Made by a program: the position numbers and the translations under genes
Part shown: positions 58,313 to 64,000 of the stretch, in pieces
How positions within the stretch are numbered: the first letter of the stretch is position 1
Layout: each line of letters opens with the position of its first letter
The notes under the pieces: model-generated
What the model was told of the DNA's origin: nothing
Database searches by the model: none
Seen by the model: only the letters and a program-made list of their open reading frames with translations
Assembly (NCBI RefSeq): GCF_013364235.1
Contig: NZ_CP054919.1
Span: 3,632,701 to 3,696,700, forward strand
Direction: 5' to 3'
Length of the DNA stretch: 64,000 nt
From: Kitasatospora sp. NA04385
GTDB lineage: Bacteria; Actinomycetota; Actinomycetes; Streptomycetales; Streptomycetaceae

Positions 58313-59524
58313 CTACGCCGTCCGGACGACCCGTTCCCGGAGCATCGCGGTCCCCCGCCGCTCCCACGCCTCCGCCCGGGCCACGACCTCCCCGAGCCGG
58401 TCGATGGCCCGGGCGATCTCCCTGACCGGCTGCCGCAGCGACCCGCTCATCCCGGCCAGCACCGCCAGCAGCGCGCGGAACTGCTCCATCACCGCCAGCC
58501 CCTCCCGGATCGACACGGCCACGCCCACCAGGTCGTTGACGAACGCGTCCGCACCCAGCACGTCCCGGAAGTCCGGGGAGCGTTGCAGCAGGTCCAGCGC
58601 GGAGCCCACCGCCTGGTCGATCCGTTCCATGTGGGAGGCGAACCGGTCCGCCCGCACCCGCAGTTCGCTCGCCGGGGTGGCCAGCGCCGCCGCCATCCGC
58701 TTGGTCACCGCGAGGTTCGCGGACAGCGGCGCACCGGTGCCCCACGCGCGCTGGATCTGCGGGCCGAACTGCTCCATCACCTCGGCGAGGTCGTTGATCG
58801 AGCGGGTCATCGCGTTCATGTCCTCGCCCATCACCTCCATGTCCGCCTCCACCGCGGCGAACCGTTCGAACAGCCCGGGGGCGTCCGGGTCGTCCGGGTC
58901 GATCGGGTCGTCCGGGTCGGCCGCCCCGGGGCCGGGGCCAGGGCCGGGGTCCGCGGACTCCCCGGGCTCGGCACCGATGAACACCCGGGCCGGAGTCGGA
59001 ATCCCGAACCCGTCCCGCAGACCGCTGCCCAGCGCCTGTTCCAGCTCCTTGCGCGCGTCGACCAGCCCGCCCCTGGTCCGTTTGAACTGGATGGTCCTGA
59101 TCAGCGAGATGTCGAACGGCAGCCGTCCGTGCTCGCCGAGTTGCACGGTCGGCCGTCCCAGCAGGTGCCGGATGCCGAGCTCGTACATGACGTTCGGGTT
59201 CCCGCCCGTGACGTCCGCGACCACCACGTCGGCATGCATGACGTGGCGGCAGACCTGTTCGGTGATCTCGCCCGGCTGGGCGATCAGGTCGGCCCGGGTC
59301 GGCTCCAGGCCCACGCTGTCACAGGCCGGCAGGACGACCTTCTCGTAGATCTCCAGCGCCTCCTCGTACGCGAGGCGCTCCGGGGTCCCGTTGTCCTTGT
59401 GGCGGTCGCCGATCGGGCCGATGACGAAGCAGCTCAGCGCGGGCGGCGGAGCGTCCCGGGCACCCCGGACGGGCGGGACCGGCAGGGCAGGCGGGACGGG
59501 CGGGGCGGGGTCGGCGGCGTTCAT
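58313..59524 (-). CDS. Nucleoside 2-deoxyribosyltransferase/TIR-like domain protein, last gene of the cyclase operon
   Basis: 403 residues. After a Pro-rich start, residues 31-130 form a deoxyribosyltransferase/TIR-like fold: SCFVIGPIGD, IYEKVVLPACDSVGLEPTRA and HADVVVADVTGGNPNVMYEL with the catalytic-position Glu115. These folds hydrolyse or transfer bases on nucleosides or NAD and act as effectors in conflict systems. A DPDD-rich linker and a ~200-residue helical domain follow (AMTRSINDLAEVMEQFGPQI, LLAVLAGMSGSLRQPV). No membrane helix. The ATG at 59524 overlaps the preceding gene's stop. It is a probable effector of the operon; the base it acts on is unknown. Confidence 0.8.
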   Translation of the reverse strand: MNAADPAPPVPPALPVPPVRGARDAPPPALSCFVIGPIGDRHKDNGTPERLAYEEALEIYEKVVLPACDSVGLEPTRADLIAQPGEITEQVCRHVMHADVVVADVTGGNPNVMYELGIRHLLGRPTVQLGEHGRLPFDISLIRTIQFKRTRGGLVDARKELEQALGSGLRDGFGIPTPARVFIGAEPGESADPGPGPGPGAADPDDPIDPDDPDAPGLFERFAAVEADMEVMGEDMNAMTRSINDLAEVMEQFGPQIQRAWGTGAPLSANLAVTKRMAAALATPASELRVRADRFASHMERIDQAVGSALDLLQRSPDFRDVLGADAFVNDLVGVAVSIREGLAVMEQFRALLAVLAGMSGSLRQPVREIARAIDRLGEVVARAEAWERRGTAMLRERVVRTA

Positions 59525-59814
59525 GCGCGCTCCTCCGGGTCGGTGTCCTCGGCGGCCGCGTACTCGGCGCCGCGCTGCAGGTCCTCGGCGTGGACAGGGA
59601 TCTCCTCGATCCCCATCGCCCGGAGCATGCCGGCGGTGGGGATGCGGTACTGCCGTCCCGGGCGCAGCACCGGGCAGGGGAAGTCGTCCGCCTTGAGGCG
59701 GCGGTACACGGTGGCCGGGCAGAGCCCGAGCATCCGCGCCGCGGTGCGCACGTCGATCGTCAGCGGCAGGTCGAACACCTCGCTGAACCTCATCCCGCCC
59801 CCGGTTCCGCTCAT
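59521..59814 (-). CDS. Excisionase-type helix-turn-helix protein
   Basis: 97 residues. The HTH_17/AlpA-like motif is clear: LTIDVRTAARMLGLCPATVYRRLKADDFPCPVLRPG RQYRIP, the pattern of excisionases and BldC-like proteins. The C-terminus is acidic (AEDTDPEERA). ATG at 59814 overlaps the stop of the sigma-like gene, and its own stop overlaps the next ATG. Because no integrase is near, it is more likely a regulator or a DNA-binding subunit working with the sigma-like protein. Confidence 0.85.
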   Translation of the reverse strand: MSGTGGGMRFSEVFDLPLTIDVRTAARMLGLCPATVYRRLKADDFPCPVLRPGRQYRIPTAGMLRAMGIEEIPVHAEDLQRGAEYAAAEDTDPEERA

Positions 59815-60560
59815 CGCGCCGCCCCCGCCGGGCGCAGCGAGAGGGTGCCGACCACGGGGCCGCGCGGCCTGCGGGCCCGCCGCACCACCTCGGCCAGGCC
59901 CATCCGCTCGGCCAGCGCGCCGAGCCGTTCCCCCTCGCGCACGGCGGGCGAGACGGTGAACCTGAGCTGCGCCGCGAGCCCGTCCGACCGGGCCGGCGGG
60001 CTGATCGCCAACTCCCAGTCGGGTTCCCAGGGTTGTGCCTGCGTCGGGGTGCCGTCCCGGAGCGTCTGCCGGTCGGCGATGGCCGCCGCCGCCTCGTCCG
60101 GCCGCTCCGGCCAGGCCGACTTCGCCGCGTCCCAGGCGCGGTGGGCCGCCCGCCGGACCAGCCAGCGGGGCGCTTCGGGGTGGTCCGGATCGGCGTCCGG
60201 AACGGCGTCCAGCAGGCCGGTGACGGCCTCGGCCTCGATGTCCCTGCGGTCCGCGGCGAGCCGGTGGGAGACCTTCCAGACGGTGCGCCGCAGGGCCGGC
60301 GAGCACAGCCAGACCAGGTAGGTCGACCACTCCCCCTCCGGCCGCTGGGAGCGCTGGGCGAGCCGGATCGCCCCGGCCCACACCTCCCGGCCCTCCCCCG
60401 GGCCGGACCGGTAGGCGAGGTCGCGGGCGGCCGACGGATCGAGCAGCCGCCGGCCCCCGGCCGGGCCGGGGACCTCCAGCCGCAGCCGCCGGTCCGGATC
60501 GGGGTGGAGAACCCGGTGGTGGATGCTGTCGAGCAGCCCGGTGAAGGCGAGGGTCGTCAT
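59811..60560 (-). CDS. Sigma-factor-like protein lacking a clear region 4
   Basis: 249 residues. The segment WSTYLVWLCSPALRRTVWKVSHRLAADRRDIEAEAVTGLL and PRWLVRRAAHRAWDAAKSAW resembles sigma region 2 (core-binding and -10 recognition). The C-terminal half shows no normal region 4 helix-turn-helix; a short ERLGALAERMGLAEVVRRARR could be a relic. The next gene in the operon encodes a separate HTH protein, so the two may together replace a full sigma factor. The start ATG at 60560 overlaps the previous stop. The sigma relation is by pattern only. Confidence 0.65.
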   Translation of the reverse strand: MTTLAFTGLLDSIHHRVLHPDPDRRLRLEVPGPAGGRRLLDPSAARDLAYRSGPGEGREVWAGAIRLAQRSQRPEGEWSTYLVWLCSPALRRTVWKVSHRLAADRRDIEAEAVTGLLDAVPDADPDHPEAPRWLVRRAAHRAWDAAKSAWPERPDEAAAAIADRQTLRDGTPTQAQPWEPDWELAISPPARSDGLAAQLRFTVSPAVREGERLGALAERMGLAEVVRRARRPRGPVVGTLSLRPAGAAR

Positions 60561-60847
60561 GGGTCCGTTCCTTCCGCTATGGGCCCGTCGGTCGGACGGC
60601 CCTGCTGTGGCGTGTGTCGGTCGAAGAAGTCGGCGGTGGCCCGGGTCGCCCGGGCGAGCCGGCCGACCGCCTCGCCCAGCCCGGTCCGCACCAGCGCGCC
60701 GAACACCGGGGGAATCCGCAACTGCCCGATGTAGAGGTGCAGTTCGCCGATGTCCCCGCCGACGGCGAGGCCGCTGCCGACCTGCTGGTGCCGGCATCCG
60801 GCGCAGGTGTCGGCGTACGCGTGATCGGCTTCGAATTCGCTGGTCAC
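60557..60847 (-). CDS. Small CxxC protein in the cyclase operon
   Basis: 96 residues, not recognised as a known family. It has Cys15 and Cys18 with a following His (CAGCRHQQ), a possible metal or redox site. Residues 23-32 (VGSGLAVGGD) repeat the motif found at the C-terminus of the cyclase-like protein encoded just upstream (VGNGTAVAGD), suggesting a shared binding element. GTG at 60847 overlaps the cyclase stop; the stop overlaps the sigma-like ATG. Confidence 0.65.
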   Translation of the reverse strand: MTSEFEADHAYADTCAGCRHQQVGSGLAVGGDIGELHLYIGQLRIPPVFGALVRTGLGEAVGRLARATRATADFFDRHTPQQGRPTDGPIAEGTDP

Positions 60848-61635
60848 GGGCGGTGGACGATGGTGAGGCCGCCGTGCACGTCCCCGGCGACGGCGGTCCC
60901 GTTCCCGACGGTCTGGCTGAACCGCGGCCGCCGCGAGAAGCGCCACGGGCCGTCCGGGGCCCCGCCCGGCCCCGGTCCGACCCCGGCGCGGCCCGGCCCG
61001 TCCCCCGAGGGGTAGGGGACGTACAACCAGGCCACCTGGTGGAACGCCTTGCCGCTGACCGTGGCCTCGACCCGGGTGCACGCCCCCGGCCGCAGCTTGC
61101 TGTAGCCGCCGACCAGCACGTCCTGGTAGACCCGGTCGGAGAGGATCGAGACCAGGTGGGTGACCTCCGGGTCGGAGTCGTCCATCGCCCGCTTGAGCGG
61201 CTCGCTGTCCAGTAGTCGGTGCAGGTCGTTGCGGGCGGTGCCGTTGGCGTCGGGCGGGGTCCCGTCGATGGTGACCGGCCCCAGGTGCAGGCTCATCCGC
61301 AGCCGCACCGGCGTGCCCCGGTGGCAGGCGTTGTACGCGGCGGCGGCCCGGTCCAGGACGGGGACGAACCGGTCCACCACGGCGGGCAGGTGCCTGGGCG
61401 GGAAACCGGTCGCCAGGCCGTCGCCGCGCGGGGCCAGGAACGACCGCTCGTCGAGCACCTGCCGCAGCCCCGCCTCGACGAAGCTCTCGTCGACCAGTTC
61501 CGCGATCAGCCGGCTCACTCCGGGCTGGGTGAGGGAGGGCAGTTCGGAGAAGCCCTTCGCGTCGAACGCCGCCATTCCCTGCAGATCGGGCATCGGAACG
61601 GTCTCGGTTCCGGGAGCGAGTGGTGGAGTCGGCAC
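60844..61635 (-). CDS. Class III nucleotide-cyclase-like protein, first gene of the operon
   Basis: 263 residues. The cyclase core is readable: Asp25 in MAAFDAKGFSEL and Asp72 in PRGDGLATGF fit the two metal aspartates, MSLHLGPVTIDG fits the central strand, and Asn136 with Arg140 (NDLHR) fits the transition-state pair four residues apart. So it looks catalytically complete, though divergent, as in Pycsar pyrimidine cyclases. A C-terminal tail ends with VGNGTAVAGDVHGGLTI. Start choice: GTG at 61635, after GAGGAGAG; GTG at 61641 is possible. It is divergent from a cNMP-binding regulator. Which nucleotide it makes cannot be told. Confidence 0.72.
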   Translation of the reverse strand: MPTPPLAPGTETVPMPDLQGMAAFDAKGFSELPSLTQPGVSRLIAELVDESFVEAGLRQVLDERSFLAPRGDGLATGFPPRHLPAVVDRFVPVLDRAAAAYNACHRGTPVRLRMSLHLGPVTIDGTPPDANGTARNDLHRLLDSEPLKRAMDDSDPEVTHLVSILSDRVYQDVLVGGYSKLRPGACTRVEATVSGKAFHQVAWLYVPYPSGDGPGRAGVGPGPGGAPDGPWRFSRRPRFSQTVGNGTAVAGDVHGGLTIVHRP

Positions 61636-61859
61636 TGGCACTCTCCTCTGGTCGGCGGTCTGTTGCCCACCCGAGGATGTGCGGCGGGGGCCCCGGCTGT
61701 CCGTTCCCGGGAACGAAATACCAGTGACGGATCACACGAATCGCTCCAACGACCAGGTGGAGAAAGCCCGTTCGGTTCGCCGTCAACCTGCGGTCCGTCC
61801 GGTCGCCCCTTCGGAAACTCGGGCGCGTCGACCGCTCCGCGCCCCATAACCTCCCCCGC
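61636..61859. promoter_or_regulatory. Divergent control region of the cyclase operon and CRP-like gene
   Basis: CGTTCCCGGGAACG at 61702-61715 is a perfect 14-bp palindrome. GTGACGGATCAC at 61724-61735 has the GTG-N6-CAC form bound by actinobacterial CRP-type proteins. Both lie between the two starts, so the CRP-like protein probably binds here and senses the product of the cyclase. On the plus strand CATAAC near 61846 could be the -10 of the CRP-like gene. Confidence 0.55.
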
Positions 61860-62546
61860 ATGCACCGGACGTCTCCGCCCTCCCCCTCCCTCGAGTTCGG
61901 CCCCTGGCGCGCGCTGATCGGCACACGGGCCTGGCGCACCGTGACGACGGAGTTCGAACAGGTCACCTGTGCGCCGGGCCGCCGACTGCTCACCCAGGGC
62001 GAGCCAGGCCCCCACGTCGTGGTGCTGCTGGAGGGCCTGGCCTGGGTCGAGCAGGGCACCAGCCACGGCCGCGTCTCCTGCCACCTGCGCGGTCCGGGCG
62101 ACCTGCTGGGCGAGGCCGCGCTGTTCGGCGGACCGCGCACCGCCACGGTCGCGGCCCTGACCGCCTGCCGGGTCGTCCGGATCCCGGTCACCGAGCTGCG
62201 CCGGCTGCTCCACCACCCCGATCTGGAGCTCTCGGTCGCCGCCCTGCTCCACGAACGCCAGCGGATCGACCAGTTGATGCGGCAGTTCGAGGACCCGCTG
62301 ACCCGGCTGGCGGTCGGGGTGCACCCGGCGGTGCGCGTGGTGGACGAAGCGCGCCGGGACTTCCGCGCGACCAGGCTCGCGCTGAGCAACGCGAAGGTGA
62401 GCCGCTGGCTGGGAGTCCGCCACGCCGCCATCGTGGGGGCCCTCGGCCGGAGCGAGTTCACCGAGAACTTCGCCAACCACCACGGGGCGCTGGAGGTCCT
62501 GCGGCGGGACTGGATCCTGCGGACCGCCTCCCTGGTGTGCCGCTGA
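61860..62546 (+). CDS. CRP/FNR-like cyclic-nucleotide-binding regulator
   Basis: 228 residues. The cyclic-nucleotide-binding domain spans about 30-125; its phosphate-binding cassette is intact as LLGEAALFGGPRTATVAAL, with Gly84-Glu85 and Arg93, the residues that contact ribose and phosphate in CRP. The long C-helix and a degenerate winged helix follow (NAKVSRWLGVRHAAIVGALG). So it should bind a cyclic nucleotide and DNA. It is divergent from the cyclase-like operon and is the obvious receptor for its product. ATG at 61860; no ribosome site, short leader likely. Confidence 0.85.
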   Translation: MHRTSPPSPSLEFGPWRALIGTRAWRTVTTEFEQVTCAPGRRLLTQGEPGPHVVVLLEGLAWVEQGTSHGRVSCHLRGPGDLLGEAALFGGPRTATVAALTACRVVRIPVTELRRLLHHPDLELSVAALLHERQRIDQLMRQFEDPLTRLAVGVHPAVRVVDEARRDFRATRLALSNAKVSRWLGVRHAAIVGALGRSEFTENFANHHGALEVLRRDWILRTASLVCR

Positions 62547-62552
62547 ACGCGC

Positions 62553-63035
62553 TCACAGCCGGGTGACGAGGACCGCCGAGACCAGCAGGGCGCCCTTGTG
62601 CAGCGCCTGGTCGGCCAGGTACATCCCGTTCATCCCGGCCGCCCGCAGTTCGGCGAAGGCCGCGGAGCCGAGGTGCCGCAGCAGCCAGCGCACCGGCCAG
62701 CGGCGGTCCAGCCAGGCGTGGGTGGTCATCGACCAGGCGAACCCGGCGGCCGTCCCCACCGGCGACAGCGGCAGCGGGATGACCAGCCGCACCAGCGCCA
62801 GGGCGACCGCCATCACCAGGTGGTACCGGGCGACGTGCGCCAGGCAGGCCCTCCAGCCCCGGCGGGGGTTCGCACCGGCAGCGACCTCCGCCGGGGTCGG
62901 CGCGGCCTTGTTGGCCGCCTGGTGGTCGGTCTGCCCGAACACGTGGTCGGCCAGGGCGTGGCCGGTCACGAGGACCGCCCACACCGCGCCGAAGACCGCC
63001 ACCGTCCCGATCCGTTCGATGTCGTGCACTGTCAT
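62553..63035 (-). CDS. DUF3307 family membrane protein
   Basis: 160 residues with three to four hydrophobic segments (TVAVFGAVWAVLVTGHALADHVF, YHLVMAVALALVRLVIPLPL, ALLVSAVLV). The motif HALADHVFGQTDHQAANK is the DUF3307 signature (aHxxaDxxxQxxxxAxxK). Genes of this family are common on Streptomyces chromosomes and phages; the role is unknown. AGGAGA precedes the ATG at 63035. It ends 7 bases from the CRP-like stop, convergent, and probably is not part of the cyclase system. Confidence 0.85.
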   Translation of the reverse strand: MTVHDIERIGTVAVFGAVWAVLVTGHALADHVFGQTDHQAANKAAPTPAEVAAGANPRRGWRACLAHVARYHLVMAVALALVRLVIPLPLSPVGTAAGFAWSMTTHAWLDRRWPVRWLLRHLGSAAFAELRAAGMNGMYLADQALHKGALLVSAVLVTRL

Positions 63036-63123
63036 GTCGTCTCCTGCTGCTAGGGCCTGGGCGGCGGGCCTACTCGGCGGTAGGGTCACCGGCACGCTCG
63101 GGTCGGTGATCTCGGAGGTCGTG

Positions 63124-64000
63124 GTGGAGTACGGCGAGTACCGCGGGTACGACGCGGTGGGGTTGGCCGCGCTGGTGGCGGGCGGGGAGGTCTCGGCCGG
63201 GGAGCTGCTGGAGACCGCGATCGGACGGGCCGAGCAGGTCGGCGGGCGGCTGAACGCGATCGTGCGGCCGATGTACGAGGTGGCCCGGGCGCGGGCCGCC
63301 GGGCAGCTGAGCGGCCCGTTCGCCGGGGTCCCGTTCCTGGTCAAGGACCTGATCCAGGACTACGCGGGCCTGCCGACCGGCAGCGGCTGCCGGGCCCTGC
63401 AGCACACCCCCGCGGCCGCGCACAGCGAGTCGGTGCGGCGCTGGCTGGACGCGGGGCTGGTGGTGTTCGGGAAGACCAGCACGCCGGAGTTCGGCAGCAA
63501 GGGCGTCACCGAGCCGGAGGCCACCGGCCCGGCCCGCAACCCGTGGGACACCGGACGGACGCCGGGCGGCTCCTCCGGCGGCTCGGCGGCCGCCGTCGCC
63601 GCGGGCGTGGTCCCCGTGGCGGGGGCCAACGACGGCGGCGGGTCGATCCGGATACCGGCGGCCTGCTGCGGCCTGTTCGGGCTGAAGCCGGGCCGCGGCG
63701 TCGTCCCGGCCGGCCCGGCCGCCGCCGAGCACCTGCACGGCGCGGCCACCGACGGCGTGCTCTCGCGCAGCGTCCGGGACAGCGCCGCGATGCTGGACGT
63801 GCTGGCGGGCGCCCCCGACCCGGCCGGCCCGTACCTGCCGCACCGCCCGGACACCCCGTACGCCGAACAGGCCCGCCGCGCGCCCGGCCCGCTGCGGATC
63901 GGGTTCACCACCCGCTCCCCGCTGGGCACCGAGGTGCACCCGCAGGCGCTGGCCGCCGTCGCGGACGCCGCCGTCCTGCTGGAGGGCCTCGGCCACCGCG
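63124..64000 (+). CDS. Amidase-signature family enzyme, 3'-truncated by the window end
   Basis: At least 292 residues. The Ser-cisSer-Lys triad of the amidase-signature family is present: Lys in GVPFLVKDLI and the two serines in TPGGSSGGSAAAVAAG. GLFGLKPGRGVVPAG follows, as in 6-aminohexanoate-cyclic-dimer hydrolase and related amidases. GTG at 63124 has GGAGG at good spacing; GTG at 63121 is adjacent. The substrate is not predictable. The gene continues beyond 64000. Confidence 0.93.
   Translation, partial: MEYGEYRGYDAVGLAALVAGGEVSAGELLETAIGRAEQVGGRLNAIVRPMYEVARARAAGQLSGPFAGVPFLVKDLIQDYAGLPTGSGCRALQHTPAAAHSESVRRWLDAGLVVFGKTSTPEFGSKGVTEPEATGPARNPWDTGRTPGGSSGGSAAAVAAGVVPVAGANDGGGSIRIPAACCGLFGLKPGRGVVPAGPAAAEHLHGAATDGVLSRSVRDSAAMLDVLAGAPDPAGPYLPHRPDTPYAEQARRAPGPLRIGFTTRSPLGTEVHPQALAAVADAAVLLEGLGHR

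Noticed and set aside
59521..59814. Excisionase of a mobile element
   Set aside because: The HTH type fits, but no integrase or attachment repeat is nearby and the gene is locked in the cyclase operon by four-base overlaps.
63070..63996. A 308-codon minus-strand frame at the right end
   Set aside because: It is antisense to the amidase gene, whose Ser-Ser-Lys signature is intact.

Overview
This is a very GC-rich actinobacterial segment with Streptomycetaceae character, most likely Streptomyces or Kitasatospora. The evidence is the minus-strand block dnaX, ybaB/ebfC, recR, DUF5063, lysC, a SigE-family sigma factor, with the SRP RNA just upstream of dnaX. Typical families of the group also appear: DUF397 with DUF5753 regulators, SUKH proteins, LRV repeats, twin NarL-type regulators, a lamin-tail secreted protein and a GH5-CBM10 enzyme. 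No assembly name or accession can be read from the sequence.

Layout. 1-7404: housekeeping block (sigma/anti-sigma pair with a broken partner, aspartokinase, RecR, YbaB, DnaX, SRP RNA). 7531-12487: an island in the 3' end of tRNA-Ser(GGA). The last 52 bases of the tRNA are repeated at 10299 and 11721, and integrase-arm-like repeats precede both extra copies. The island holds a truncated GNAT, an LRV-repeat protein, a SUKH protein, a YefM-YoeB toxin-antitoxin pair and a decayed RHH/PIN pair, but no integrase. 12488-23480: MerR/aldolase locus, cold-shock protein with DEAD-box helicase, a tandem-module histidine kinase with a convergent response regulator, and a MacB-type ABC exporter. 23642-33094: AIPR-like protein, secreted proteins, metallophosphoesterase, LysR, methyltransferase with a divergent MmyB-type regulator. 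33125-37221: DUF397/DUF5753 regulator cassette facing a translationally coupled run of small proteins around a PCMT-like methyltransferase. 37326-43014: GH5 hydrolase and a MarR-controlled DUF4097/DrrAB exporter. 43160-45589: ECF sigma factor with two paralogous membrane partners, each followed by a related hairpin. 45832-58185: mixed metabolism and regulators, including gap, GlxA-type AraC, a double SUKH protein, NmrA and a broken SigJ.

Two features stand out. First, 58313-62546 is a tightly coupled five-gene operon whose junctions all overlap by four bases. It encodes a class III nucleotide-cyclase-like protein with its metal and transition-state residues, a small CxxC protein, a sigma-like protein without a clear region 4, an excisionase-type HTH protein, and a 2-deoxyribosyltransferase/TIR-like protein. 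Divergent from it is a CRP-type receptor with an intact phosphate-binding cassette. This looks like a cyclic-nucleotide signalling or defence system related in logic to Pycsar but with a different gene set. Second, 51771-52148 is a degenerate 14-bp tandem array of about 26 units that runs into the 3' end of the nmrA-type gene.

The window ends inside an amidase gene. Starts marked as leaderless rest on a TANNNT-like hexamer 6-7 bases before the start codon and are inferences. Several frameshifts could be real decay or sequencing errors.
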